A stretch of DNA of 17,837 nt from Chthoniobacterales bacterium (GCA_013695925.1 JACCZO010000098.1:1-17837); one strand, 5' to 3'. Counted from the first letter of the stretch, positions 6,590 through 15,076 are shown. Made by a program: numbers and translations. Notes: generated by a model from the letters alone, not told the origin.

Positions 6590-7093
6590 TTACCTAGTCG
6601 ATAATCTGATCGCTTCTCCCGACACCGTGGCCAGCCCGGCCGGATGCGCTGTCACGACGAAGAAGACCTGACTCCCATCGTTCTTGACGACGAAGTTCTG
6701 GTCCAAGCCCGCCGGCACAGAGGCCAGCGTACCCGTGCAATCGGAGTTGACGGTATACGTTGCCACAATGACCGGAAAACTGACGACGCCGTTCAGGACG
6801 GAAGTCCCGCTGCCGGTGGCCCCCCCGATTCCGTCGAAGTCAATCCGATTCAGTGTCGCGTAGGGCAAGCCAATCAGGGTCCCAGACGAGCGGCCCATAT
6901 AAGCACCCCTCAGAGTCGCCGGAGAACAGTGGGCAGGCGCCAGGGATTCCATTGCGCTGCTCTGCGCCCAGGCTGCCGACGAAAGCGCAAGACAAGCGAG
7001 CGCAAGCGCGGTGTGAACTAAGCCACGCCGAAACGGCGACCGGCTTGTTGGATTTGCTGTATTTATTAGCTGACTTGATGTATGTATGTTCAT
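6590..7093 (-). CDS. Secreted protein with LRGxY...ATYTVNSDCTGT repeat-type motif
   Basis: A 167-residue protein. An N-terminal signal (charged start, hydrophobic core LVHTALALACLALSSAAWA, likely cut after AWA) is followed by a mature domain of about 130 residues. The segments HCSPATLRGAYMGRSSGT and IDFDGIGGATGSGTSVLNG, then VATYTVNSDCTGT, match a pattern I recall from secreted acidobacterial and verrucomicrobial hypothetical proteins (CSxATLxGxY ... FDGxGxxxGT ... YTVNxDCTGT). Its function is not established. The open frame continues upstream to 7177, but the added residues cross the operator-like palindrome and precede the signal peptide, so the ATG at 7093 is chosen. Two cysteines could form a disulphide. 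It probably forms an operon with the secreted protein downstream. Confidence 0.78.
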   Translation of the reverse strand: MNIHTSSQLINTANPTSRSPFRRGLVHTALALACLALSSAAWAQSSAMESLAPAHCSPATLRGAYMGRSSGTLIGLPYATLNRIDFDGIGGATGSGTSVLNGVVSFPVIVATYTVNSDCTGTLASVPAGLDQNFVVKNDGSQVFFVVTAHPAGLATVSGEAIRLSTR

Positions 7094-7105
7094 AACTGCA
7101 TAGGC

Positions 7106-7134
7106 GTGACTTTTTAGGTCACACTGTGACTTTT
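7106..7134. promoter_or_regulatory. Palindromic operator-like site
   Basis: GTCACACTGTGAC (7118-7130) is a perfect 6+6 palindrome with a one-base centre. The word GTGACTTTT occurs twice in direct order, at 7106 and 7126, exactly 20 bases apart, about two helical turns. The site ends 12 bases upstream of the minus-strand start at 7093, so a bound regulator would block initiation or sit in the leader. Confidence 0.45.
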
Positions 7135-7164
7135 CATGTCCCAAATAATGGGCAGATGAAAAGA

Positions 7165-7773
7165 TCAAAACCTCCACGCGACCGGGCGCTCCGGATGCGG
7201 GTTGTATGAGCAGAAATATCCGGTCTTGACCCGAACGGCCAGATGGCTGCGGAGCGAGGGAACGACTTCGCCGATTCGGTTAATTGAGGTCTTGATTCGC
7301 TTGGTTACGGCGGAGCGGGCGCGTTCCGCTTCTGAACCGCTCTTTCGATCTCGGCCGCCGAGTCCTACCGCCAGGGCGAGCTGTTTGGCAACGGCGGCCA
7401 TCTCGTTCCGGGCTCGCTCGGCCCGAGCGGAGTTGTTGAAACGCTCAGCCTTCTCCAACTCATTTCGGAGATCTTCAAAGCGCCGCCTGTATTCGACCTT
7501 GGCCCTCGCGTCCAGGACCGGACCGGTATCAGACCGGGGTCCGCTCTGCCAGGAATCCGCGGCGTGGCTTGCTCTGGCCAATTCCCGGCACTCTCCCAAA
7601 ACTTGCCCAACTAACTCCATCACGTGGAACTCACGCCCGGGATTACGCAGCAACAAAGCAAGACAGCCTAGACCACGCGAGGCCTTAAGGAATGCAGCCT
7701 GACCCCGATGCTGGATGATCCAATAATCACCCCGTCGCAAAAACAGGAACCCTTCATCTTTGAGCGGATTCAT
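7165..7773 (-). CDS. Stand-alone C-terminal module of signalling ATPase type
   Basis: A 202-residue soluble protein that matches a domain I know as the C-terminal end of large AAA/adenylate-cyclase-type signalling ATPases. In order: GDYWIIQHRGQAAFLKASRG, then LGCLALLLRNPGREFHVMEL (winged-helix-like pattern, residues about 15-55); DTGPVLDARAKVEYRRRFED (about 82-100); a charged coiled-coil helix ELEKAERFNNSARAERARNE; LAVGLGGRDRKSGSEAERAR; and a final NRIGEVVPSLRSHLAVRVKT with GYFCSYNP. The ATPase, cyclase and TPR parts are absent, and the first residues look like a natural start (MNPLKDEGF). It may be a free-standing DNA-binding or output domain, or a remnant of a larger gene. The two secreted-protein genes lie just downstream on the same strand, 71 bases away, and are plausible targets. 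That regulation is inference. Confidence 0.72.
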   Translation of the reverse strand: MNPLKDEGFLFLRRGDYWIIQHRGQAAFLKASRGLGCLALLLRNPGREFHVMELVGQVLGECRELARASHAADSWQSGPRSDTGPVLDARAKVEYRRRFEDLRNELEKAERFNNSARAERARNEMAAVAKQLALAVGLGGRDRKSGSEAERARSAVTKRIKTSINRIGEVVPSLRSHLAVRVKTGYFCSYNPHPERPVAWRF

Positions 7774-7799
7774 TGGCTCTATCTTCTTCTACGGAAAAC

Positions 7800-7831
7800 G
7801 CGCCCCAAAGTTTCATGAATCTTTGGCGCGC
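7800..7831. repeat. Imperfect hairpin
   Basis: GCGCCCCAAAG (7800-7810) pairs with CTTTGGCGCGC (7821-7831) at 10 of 11 positions around a 10-base loop. There is no T-run on either side. It lies 27-58 bases upstream of the minus-strand gene starting at 7773 and could be a leader structure or operator. Confidence 0.4.
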
Positions 7832-7873
7832 TCCGGCCACGGTTCGATTTCGGTGCGACTCGATACAAACCGA

Positions 7874-8017
7874 TCATGCTATACCCAATCTCCAGTTGTG
7901 ATTGAGGCGCCAGAGCTCGTAACAGACGCAGAGGGTTGCGATCAGGAACGACCAAAACAGGATCGCGACCAAAGCGCGGATAAAATTCGGCGCGGTCAAG
8001 TCATCGAAAACGTTCAC
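7874..8017 (-). CDS. Possible one-helix membrane mini-protein
   Basis: A 47-residue frame with a GTG start at 8017: NVFDDLTAPNFIRALVAILF, then WSFLIATLCVCYELWRLNHN. Residues about 13-33 form one strong transmembrane helix, followed by a basic tail. The amino-acid pattern looks like a real membrane protein, but there is no recognised family and no ribosome binding site. The frame is open further upstream to 8149. Alternatively it is the remnant of a longer membrane protein. Confidence 0.3.
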   Translation of the reverse strand: MNVFDDLTAPNFIRALVAILFWSFLIATLCVCYELWRLNHNWRLGIA

Positions 8018-8308
8018 GAGCGCCACTGAGGCGCCACGTTGCCAATCCGGTCGGGACGCCCGTCTTGAGCTCCAGAATTTCATCTTCACCAAGTTTCTAC
8101 GGGAACGGGGGGTCGAAGTTGCGCCGATGCGGAAAATATTTGGATGCAAGTCGGCGATCGGGGAGTCTGTCGCCCTGCGCGCAGGCAGCGCGAGCTCGCC
8201 GCGGGCAGGACAAGACGAACGGCGCCGCGTCCGTGACGGAGCACCGTTTGAACAAACCTGTTGCCTACTTCACGCGAACCGACTCCGCCGGAGGCAACCG
8301 GATGGAAG

Positions 8309-11300
8309 TCAGCGAATCAAGTCGACGTAATCCAAAACGAACTGATACCCGCTGCTGCTGGAATTCTGCCCTGTAACGACGAATTGAAACGCTTTCTCAC
8401 CGGGTTCGGTAAACGTCACCCGGCCAAGATCCACGACCCGGTAGCCCACTTTGGCCGAATACCCGTCTTGCGCAGCGCCTTGATTGACGCCATCGATCGC
8501 GAGCTGAACGATTCCGCTTTTGTCACCCGTCCTGGAGCCAAGCTTCACGCCATAGGTTCCCGCGACGGGCGCTGTCACCTGGAAAGTGACAGAGTCGCCC
8601 GCGGCTTGAGCGTTGAGGAGAATACCGGCCCGTCTACTCATATGAGCATCGGTAACGCGAACGAACTGCGTTGATGCGTCCGCCGCCAAGTCTTCCGCTT
8701 CGAGTTGAGTGGCCAAAACCAGATCCACATAATCCAGGATAAAGTCGTTGCCGGTACTGTTCGGTCCACATCCTTTCACCAAGAACTGGAAAGATTTGTC
8801 GCCGGGACTTCTAAAGTAGATTGATCCCAGGTCAAAAGCGCCATCACCACCGGATGAGCCACAATCTTGCCCTTGAGGATACCCCTGTTTTGCGCCGTCG
8901 ATCCACAAACGAAAACTACCTGCATGGCCGTCCTCTTTTGTCTTTACCTGCACGTTGTAAATGCCCGCTGTGGCTACTGGCACAGTGTAGGTAAGGTAAT
9001 CTGCGCTTCGGATTGCCTTGAAGGATGTGCCGGCGCTCCCGCTTAGGCTTGGATCATGGATCCTCTCATATGGCGCCGTCCGCGCCTTGACCACGAGAGT
9101 CTCGGCTTCGAAACGAGGGACCAGGTCAAGGTAATCAAAGACAAGTTGGTAACCGCCGCTGGCAGGGTTTCGGCCTGTGACGAGGAATTGGAACGTTTTG
9201 TCCCCGGCGCTGGGAAATGTGACTGAACCAAGATCACGGACTTCGTAGACGGGGTCACGGGAATATTCGTCCTGGGGAGATCCTTGATTCGTGCCATCGA
9301 TCGACAGCTGAAAAATACCCTGGTTATTGCTTGTTCTAATTCCGGCCTTCAGGTCGTAAGTGCCACTCGCAGGAACAGAGACCGCATAGTTGATGTAGTC
9401 GCCTGTCTTGCCGGACTCAAACAGCCCGGCTCCGTTGCCGCTCGTGAGCGGATCGTCTGTGAAGATAACGTAATTTGTCCCGCCTGAGGCTACGACGGGC
9501 AACGCCTCCACTTCGAAGTCGTGCAAGCTGACGAAGAAATTCAGCGGCGCGGTTCCGGTGCCAACCTCGTCTTGTTTTACCAGCGTTTGGATACGAGGTG
9601 GCGGTTCTTTTTTGATGGTCTCGATCGCGTTAGGGCGACGTGCGACAAGATTCTCAAGGGCGCCATGTTCGGCCGGTGGCTTACTTGCGAGATCGCCCCG
9701 GAAGATGCCGAAGATCGTTCCCGTTGCGCCGTCGAAACTCAATCCCGCGGGCAGCGACCCGTCCAGGACTCCATCCAGCCCGAGGTAGTCAAAAGAGCTA
9801 ACCGGCGCGTCTGCAGCGATCGTATAGGAAAAAAATTGATTTAGAACCAGAGCCGCGTTCGAGCTGCTCGTGATGACGGGAAACGATGGGTCTGAGACGA
9901 AGGTCATTTGCAAATATGATTGTGCAGAAGACCCATCCGCCAGGTTCAGTCCGACCCCAAAACTCTGGGCCGAACCGTCGAGTGTCGCAGGCACGGTGCC
10001 GGAGATGAGACCTGTTCCAGGGTCGATCGTCATTTCCGGACCCGCGCCTGCCTGATACGGCAAACCAGTGGCCATGAGCCTCGCTTCAGAACTGGCGTTG
10101 TTGGTCAAGACTTGGAAGGCGAACGGCTGGCCGGCTCTCCCGGTTACGCAGGTGCTACTGACGATACTGGAAAGTTCTTCGGCAGGGGGAAGGGCAATGT
10201 AAAAGGTGACGTTCCTGGAATCGGACCCGCTGCTATTGGTTATCTCGAATGTCAGGTCAAAGGCATCGTCGGCAGTTATCGGGGTACCGGAAATGATGCC
10301 GCGCTCGTGGTCGATGCTGAGCCCGTCAGGCAGAGGAAAAGCGTCATAGCTGGTGGGATTGTTCGCCCCGGTGACTTGATAGATGAACTGCTGGTCTACT
10401 GTCGTTACCAGTGCGTCGCCGCCGATTGCATAAAGATTATTGTCGACCACTGCGGCGCCAAGACCTCGTCGGGCCGTTGGCAGGGGAAGTCCCGTCGTCC
10501 ACAGATCGAGAGCTGGATCATAAACATCAACGCTCGCGACCAGGACGTCAGTCCTCCCACCCACGACATAGATTTTACCATCCAGGACAGCAGCGCCCGG
10601 ATTGAGTCGTGGATGCGGCATTCTTGAGCGCTTTATGGTCCAGGTATTAGCCACCGGATCGAACTCCTCAACCGTGTCAATGACGCCGTTGTCCGGTGTT
10701 TGCCCGCCGACCGCATAGATTTTACCGTTGACGGCGGCGACAGCGGGAAGCGCCCGAGCGGTGTTCAGATCCTGTTTTTGTGTCCAAGACCCTTCCCCGT
10801 TATCCCCTCCCGTTGGATCAAATACCTCAACCGCAGTGAGGACTTCGAAATCGGGTCTGCCGGTGCCGCCTCCGACCGCATAGAGGAGATTGTTTGTCGG
10901 GTCCGCGCCAACACCAACCTGAGTCCGAGCGATGTTCAGATCTTTTTTCTGCGACCATCTATCCCTCGTGGGGTCGTATGCCTGAACAGTCCGGAGGGGC
11001 TCTCCGGGACATCCTTGAAGCGTCTCTGTCCCGCCAATCACGTAAACCGTGCCGCCGAGCGCGCCACCACTCGGCCGCCAGCGAATTGGCCGTGGCAATG
11101 CGGCCAGGCCCGTAATCCAGAGATCTTGCGCCGGATCGTAGGCTTCCACTGCCGATGTGATGGTACAGTCATTTATGACTGCTCCTCCGATGGCGTAGAT
11201 TTTCTGGTCGGCGGCGGCAATCGCGAAACCTGCGCGGGCGGTCGGCATTGGAGCCATCGACTTCCACGCTGGCTTAAGGTCAAGAGGGCCAAAAACCGTG

Positions 11301-11449
11301 TTGACGCTCAGGATTTTCAGGTCGCCGGGATCTGTGATCACAGGTGCCTGTGCGTTGGCTACAGCGGCCCCCACGGACAGGTAACTCAACGCCGCCAGTC
11401 CGAGCCCTAACCGCACCATAGTGCGGTCACGATACGTTTGGGGGCCCAT
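8309..11449 (-). CDS. Large secreted protein: kelch propeller, putative Ig-like domains, three CBM6/35-like domains
   Basis: A 1046-residue exported protein, probably attached to or released from the cell surface and binding carbohydrate. Signal peptide: residues 1-34, cut after ANAQA. Six kelch units at about 65-112, 122-162, 170-212, 227-265, 277-312 and 323-350, each with an xxYxxGG and an xxVxxYDP-type core. Three putative Ig-like (He_PIG-type) domains at about 355-418, 425-518 and 521-590, with the motif PDGLSIDHERGIISGTP. Then a linker, and three beta-sandwich repeats of about 133 residues at 644-778, 779-912 and 914-1046, each with a GDYIxYxV...GxYxLK...FxLxIDG pattern and ending DYxDLV/I. 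Repeats 1 and 3 are closest to each other. No catalytic domain is seen. The start at 11449 has AGAAAGA upstream; the ATG at 11419 also precedes a good signal peptide. Confidence 0.88.
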   Translation of the reverse strand: MGPQTYRDRTMVRLGLGLAALSYLSVGAAVANAQAPVITDPGDLKILSVNTVFGPLDLKPAWKSMAPMPTARAGFAIAAADQKIYAIGGAVINDCTITSAVEAYDPAQDLWITGLAALPRPIRWRPSGGALGGTVYVIGGTETLQGCPGEPLRTVQAYDPTRDRWSQKKDLNIARTQVGVGADPTNNLLYAVGGGTGRPDFEVLTAVEVFDPTGGDNGEGSWTQKQDLNTARALPAVAAVNGKIYAVGGQTPDNGVIDTVEEFDPVANTWTIKRSRMPHPRLNPGAAVLDGKIYVVGGRTDVLVASVDVYDPALDLWTTGLPLPTARRGLGAAVVDNNLYAIGGDALVTTVDQQFIYQVTGANNPTSYDAFPLPDGLSIDHERGIISGTPITADDAFDLTFEITNSSGSDSRNVTFYIALPPAEELSSIVSSTCVTGRAGQPFAFQVLTNNASSEARLMATGLPYQAGAGPEMTIDPGTGLISGTVPATLDGSAQSFGVGLNLADGSSAQSYLQMTFVSDPSFPVITSSSNAALVLNQFFSYTIAADAPVSSFDYLGLDGVLDGSLPAGLSFDGATGTIFGIFRGDLASKPPAEHGALENLVARRPNAIETIKKEPPPRIQTLVKQDEVGTGTAPLNFFVSLHDFEVEALPVVASGGTNYVIFTDDPLTSGNGAGLFESGKTGDYINYAVSVPASGTYDLKAGIRTSNNQGIFQLSIDGTNQGSPQDEYSRDPVYEVRDLGSVTFPSAGDKTFQFLVTGRNPASGGYQLVFDYLDLVPRFEAETLVVKARTAPYERIHDPSLSGSAGTSFKAIRSADYLTYTVPVATAGIYNVQVKTKEDGHAGSFRLWIDGAKQGYPQGQDCGSSGGDGAFDLGSIYFRSPGDKSFQFLVKGCGPNSTGNDFILDYVDLVLATQLEAEDLAADASTQFVRVTDAHMSRRAGILLNAQAAGDSVTFQVTAPVAGTYGVKLGSRTGDKSGIVQLAIDGVNQGAAQDGYSAKVGYRVVDLGRVTFTEPGEKAFQFVVTGQNSSSSGYQFVLDYVDLIR

Positions 11450-11468
11450 GCAGGTTCTTTCTCGTATT

Positions 11469-11498
11469 GTTTTAGGGACTCATGATTGGAGTCGTCAA
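11469..11498 (-). promoter_or_regulatory. Candidate promoter of the large kelch gene
   Basis: On the minus strand TTGACG (11498-11493) and TAAAAC (11474-11469) are separated by 18 bases, 5/6 and 4/6 matches to the sigma-70-type consensus. The spacer holds a GACTC...GAGTC inverted repeat (5-base arms, 7 apart), a possible operator. The predicted start lies shortly before the ATG at 11449. Confidence 0.3.
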
Positions 11499-11550
11499 GA
11501 AATATTCGAAAAAGTTTTACAACGCTCACAGCGGTGCGGGTAATTAGTGG

Positions 11551-14205
11551 TCACATTGGTTTTTCCAGAGTATGCAGAAGTTTGGCGTATTTTTGTGTGA
11601 CGGGATGATTCGGGCCCAACGTCCGGCGCGCGCGTTCCTCGGCTCCTCCGACAATCTCGACGGCTTCCTGGGCCTTGCCTTGATGCGCGAGGCCGGTGGC
11701 AAACTTGATTGTGAAACTCACCGTGTCGGGATAGCCCGGGCCAAGTTTGTCTTCCATCAACCGCATGACTTCCGCGATTTGGCCCTGCGCTTCTTCGATC
11801 TTGCCCTGGCCGATCAGGGCGACGGCGAGGTTGCCGCGGCTATTTAGTGTGAGGCGGTGTTCCGGGCCGACGATCTTTTCTTCGAGCCCGATGATTTGAC
11901 GGCACTCTGCTTCCGCTTCGGCAAACCGTCCTTCATCGTCGAGCAGTTCGGCAAGATTGTTGCGCGTGTTTAGCGTATGGGCGTGTTCTGGACCGATGAC
12001 CTTTTCCTGCAGCGTGATGACCGTCCTGTATTCGGCTTCGGCGGCTGGATTGTCCCTGTTGGCTTGCAACGCCGTGGCCAAATTCATTCGGTCATTCAGC
12101 GTCACGGGATGCTCCCGCCCATAGACTTTTTCGTCGAGCTTGATCGCATCACGGTAAAATCTTATCGCCTCGGCATACTTGCCCTGGTCGTTCAGGGTAT
12201 TGGCCAGGCCAATGCGGGCTGCCAGCGTCCGTCGGTGCTCGGGGCCGATCACGGTTTGATTTAGCTTGAGCACTTCGCGGTAGAGCCGCTCCGCCTCCGG
12301 AGTTTTGCCTCCGTGATAAAGTGCGTTGGCAAGATTATAGCAGCTGAGAAGAGTATCGGGATGTTCGGAGCCGAGGATCTTTTCTCGCAGCGCCACCACC
12401 TGCCGGGCTTCAGCTTCGGCTTCGGCATGCTTCTCCTCCTCGTTCAGCGCATAGATCAGCCGATGGCGACTGGCGAGCGTGTCGGGATGCTCCGGTCCGA
12501 GGACACGGGAACGCACCTCGATCACGGTGCGAAACAGTTTCTCAGCTTCGCCATATTTCCCTTGCGCGAACAACAGATCGGCAATGGCATCCTGCAATCC
12601 AGCCCACTCTTCCGAGTCGCGTTGGACGTCGGCAAATTTTTCGGCCTCCCGGAAGTGCTGCATGGCCCGGGGATATTGAATTGCGGCCTGAGCGGAAAGA
12701 CCCGCTAGTTCCAACGCCTGGATAAAAGTTCTTGGGTTCACAGGAGCCGCTGTCCGTGCTTCAGCAGCTGCTTGCATTGCCCAGCGCTCTGCTTCCTCGT
12801 AGTCGTTCGCGACGTAGGCGGCATTTGCCCGCTCAGAAGCTGAAGCGTCGGGGGACCGCCTCAGGGAAGCCGCGAAGAGCGGCAGCTTTCCTCGCAAAAG
12901 TTTGACGTCAAGCCCAAGGTCCCGGGCGAGCCGGGGGTAGACATCCCCCTGCATTGGTTTTTCACCCGGTTGGCACACTTGGGCTTCCAAATGCGCGAAC
13001 TTCATCACGCCCTGCCGGAGCTTGGCGATCTCCGCATTCGCCTCCGCCTGGGTCTGCCGATGCCACGTAAACAAGCCGGCAACGAACATGAGCAGTGCCA
13101 CCGAGGCCGCGGCCGCTCCGGCGATGGCGGGATTGCGTCGCGTCCAACGCCAAACTTTCACCGGCGGAGAAACCGGCCGCGCCAGGATTGGGCGATCTTC
13201 CAGCCAGCGCTCGAGGTCTTCGGCGAGATGACCAGCCAGGCGATAGCGCGCCTCCGGTTCTCGCTCCAGGCAGCGGGCGCAGATCGTCTCCAGATCGCGG
13301 TCGGCGCCGTTAACGAACGAACGAAGCTTGGGCGCCGGCTGTTGCGCCGCCTGGTGAATGACGGCCAGCGCGTGTTCGCCCAGAAACGGCGGCCGACCGG
13401 CGAGCAAACCGAAGAGGATCGCTCCGAGGCTGTAGATATCTACCGTGGGCCTGGCACTGGTCGCCACTCCTTCGGCCTGCTCGGGCGCGATATAGCCGGG
13501 CGTGCCGAAAATGGTCAGCGTTCTTGTGATATCACTCGAAGCGTCGAGCCACTTGGCCAGCCCGAAGTCGCTCACGAACGGCTCCCCCCGACCATCGAGC
13601 AGGATGTTGCCCGGCTTCAGGTCGCGGTGAAGGATGCCCTCGCGATGGGCGTACTGAACCGCGCGAGCCACCTTTGCCATCAGACGCACGATCTCGCGCG
13701 GATTGTCATGCAGGACCGGGGCGACTTCCTGGAGGCTGCCGCCCGGGGCGAATTTCATGCTGAAGTAGGGCAGTCCATCTTCGCTCTCGCCCACTTCATA
13801 GATGGGCAGGATGTTAGGGTGATCGAGGCTCGAGGCCGCTTCCGCTTCGCGCCGGAATCGCGTCAGCGTCTCGCGCGAGTCTGCGTGGTAACCGAGGACA
13901 CGCTTGAGCGCGACGATGCGGCGCGAGTGTCGTTGCCGGGCCCGGTAGATGACCCCCATGCCGCCGCGGCCGAGTTCTTCAAGGATTTCGTAATTGCCGA
14001 GTCTCCAGTGCGTATCGCTAACGGTGAGGGCAGCGAGCGCGGCATCGAACTCCTCTGGGGCGAGGTTTTCGTCATCTTCCGCGCCGCCGCGGAGGAGACA
14101 GGAAAGGCAAAGGCCATGCCCGATGCGGGACTGGGTGTGGCAATGCGGGCACTCGCCCGGCGCGTGCAGGGCTGCGAGCGAATCAGTGAGGCCACAGAGG
14201 TTCAT
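11551..14205 (-). CDS. Membrane Ser/Thr protein kinase with zinc ribbon and TPR sensor part
   Basis: An 884-residue Hanks-type kinase. Residues 19-36 form a Cys4 zinc ribbon (CPHC...CLSC; Cys19, 22, 33, 36). The kinase domain, about 72-340, is complete: glycine loop GRGGMG (79-84), catalytic Lys101 in VALKR, HRDLKPGN with Asp195, DFG with Asp213, and APE at 240-242. One transmembrane helix follows (about 357-380). Outside or beyond it lie about eight 42-residue TPRs of the kinesin-light-chain type (about 535-875), each with a copy of LGPEHPDTL. The TPRs probably bind a protein partner or peptide signal. The gene starts 88 bases after the sigma-factor gene on the same strand; kinases of this type are known to be encoded with ECF sigma factors whose activity they control. 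No ribosome binding site is evident at 14205. Confidence 0.94.
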   Translation of the reverse strand: MNLCGLTDSLAALHAPGECPHCHTQSRIGHGLCLSCLLRGGAEDDENLAPEEFDAALAALTVSDTHWRLGNYEILEELGRGGMGVIYRARQRHSRRIVALKRVLGYHADSRETLTRFRREAEAASSLDHPNILPIYEVGESEDGLPYFSMKFAPGGSLQEVAPVLHDNPREIVRLMAKVARAVQYAHREGILHRDLKPGNILLDGRGEPFVSDFGLAKWLDASSDITRTLTIFGTPGYIAPEQAEGVATSARPTVDIYSLGAILFGLLAGRPPFLGEHALAVIHQAAQQPAPKLRSFVNGADRDLETICARCLEREPEARYRLAGHLAEDLERWLEDRPILARPVSPPVKVWRWTRRNPAIAGAAAASVALLMFVAGLFTWHRQTQAEANAEIAKLRQGVMKFAHLEAQVCQPGEKPMQGDVYPRLARDLGLDVKLLRGKLPLFAASLRRSPDASASERANAAYVANDYEEAERWAMQAAAEARTAAPVNPRTFIQALELAGLSAQAAIQYPRAMQHFREAEKFADVQRDSEEWAGLQDAIADLLFAQGKYGEAEKLFRTVIEVRSRVLGPEHPDTLASRHRLIYALNEEEKHAEAEAEARQVVALREKILGSEHPDTLLSCYNLANALYHGGKTPEAERLYREVLKLNQTVIGPEHRRTLAARIGLANTLNDQGKYAEAIRFYRDAIKLDEKVYGREHPVTLNDRMNLATALQANRDNPAAEAEYRTVITLQEKVIGPEHAHTLNTRNNLAELLDDEGRFAEAEAECRQIIGLEEKIVGPEHRLTLNSRGNLAVALIGQGKIEEAQGQIAEVMRLMEDKLGPGYPDTVSFTIKFATGLAHQGKAQEAVEIVGGAEERARRTLGPNHPVTQKYAKLLHTLEKPM

Positions 14206-14293
14206 AGGATGCGCAGGGCATGACGTCGTGAATCCCGCAACGGAAAAGCGGACCAGATTGCGGATTCACGAAGTTCGAATCTCGACTCTTGTT

Positions 14294-15076
14294 TCACTGT
14301 TCTCTTTCCCTTCCCGCTGCCAGCGCGGCGACGAGGTAACGCAATTCGTCCTCGACCTCCTCCGGTTTCTCGACCGTCTCTGCCACCGCGTCGCGGAGGA
14401 GCTGGCGATAGCGCTGGCGCAACCGGTGTAGCACGCGCTTGATCTCAGCGGTGCCGGCACCGAGTTCGCGAGCCAGCGCGTCGTAGGAGACTTCCTCTCG
14501 CTCGGCCGTGAGCGACCCGCTCAAGGCATCGAAGACCCGCCGCCGGTCGCGGCTTTCGCATTCCTCCTGCAGACGCCGAAGCGCCCGTTCGGCCAACGTC
14601 GCCGCCCAGCGGACATCGAAGATCCGTTCCGCCGGCCAGCTCTCGAGCGCGGCCGCCGGGATCGTCAATCGCGAGGGCGCTTCCGCCATCCAATCGTCCC
14701 ATGAGACAAAATGCTGGTCGCCCCCGCGTTTACCGGCCTGAGCCTTGGCATGAGCATCGCGCAAGAAATTTTGCAGCGCGGTGCACAGAAGAGAGCGAAA
14801 CCGGCCGCGCTCGGGATCGGCTCGCAAGAAAAAATTACCTTTTAAGACCATGAGAAAGAAATCCTGGGTGAGATCCTGCGCATCCTGTTCCGAGTGCCCC
14901 TTGCGACAGACGAAGGCAAAGATCGGCCGCCAATAGATCCGGCAGAGCTGCGCCAGCGCTTCGCGCGCCTGGGCTTCGTCGGTTTGCCCATCGAGCGAGG
15001 ACAGAATCAGGCTCCAGCGCGTCGTATGGAAATGGCCGCTGCTTTCGGGCGCATTCCTGGCTGTATGTGGGGTCAT
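14294..15076 (-). CDS. ECF-type RNA polymerase sigma factor, kinase-linked
   Basis: A 260-residue sigma factor that redirects RNA polymerase. Near the N-terminus is the TTRWSLIL motif typical of a group of planctomycete/verrucomicrobial ECF factors. Region 2 lies at about 40-120 (LCRIYWRPIFAFVCRKGHS, DAQDLTQDFFLMVL, then RGRFRSLLCTALQNFL). Region 4 lies at about 175-235 (RRRVFDALSGSLTAEREEVS, then YDALARELGAGTAEIKRVLH). A charged C-terminal tail follows. No anti-sigma factor gene is adjacent; the downstream Ser/Thr kinase (88 bases away) is the likely regulator, as proposed for kinase-linked ECF groups. AAGGG stands immediately before the ATG at 15076, rather close. Its target promoters are unknown; the secreted proteins nearby are possible targets but this is a guess. 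Confidence 0.9.
   Translation of the reverse strand: MTPHTARNAPESSGHFHTTRWSLILSSLDGQTDEAQAREALAQLCRIYWRPIFAFVCRKGHSEQDAQDLTQDFFLMVLKGNFFLRADPERGRFRSLLCTALQNFLRDAHAKAQAGKRGGDQHFVSWDDWMAEAPSRLTIPAAALESWPAERIFDVRWAATLAERALRRLQEECESRDRRRVFDALSGSLTAEREEVSYDALARELGAGTAEIKRVLHRLRQRYRQLLRDAVAETVEKPEEVEDELRYLVAALAAGREREQ

Larger units (their letters stand above)
7774..8308. other. Gene-poor intergenic stretch
   Basis: 535 bases between two minus-strand genes. It holds a hairpin at 7800-7831, a doubtful one-helix mini-gene (7874-8017) and otherwise no recognisable coding frame. Plus-strand frames in 8065-8376 look like chance openings in GC-rich DNA. No clear terminator for the large kelch gene was found. 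Confidence 0.5.

Noticed and set aside
8065..8376. Plus-strand frames of 60-100 codons
   Set aside because: Arg- and Ser-rich chance frames in GC-rich DNA, partly antisense to the kelch gene end.
10700..11410. 236-codon plus-strand frame
   Set aside because: Antisense to the kelch units of the 8309-11449 protein; no recognisable fold.
12970..14223. A 417-codon plus-strand open frame
   Set aside because: It is antisense to the kinase, whose domains and motifs are complete; the translation has no family character.
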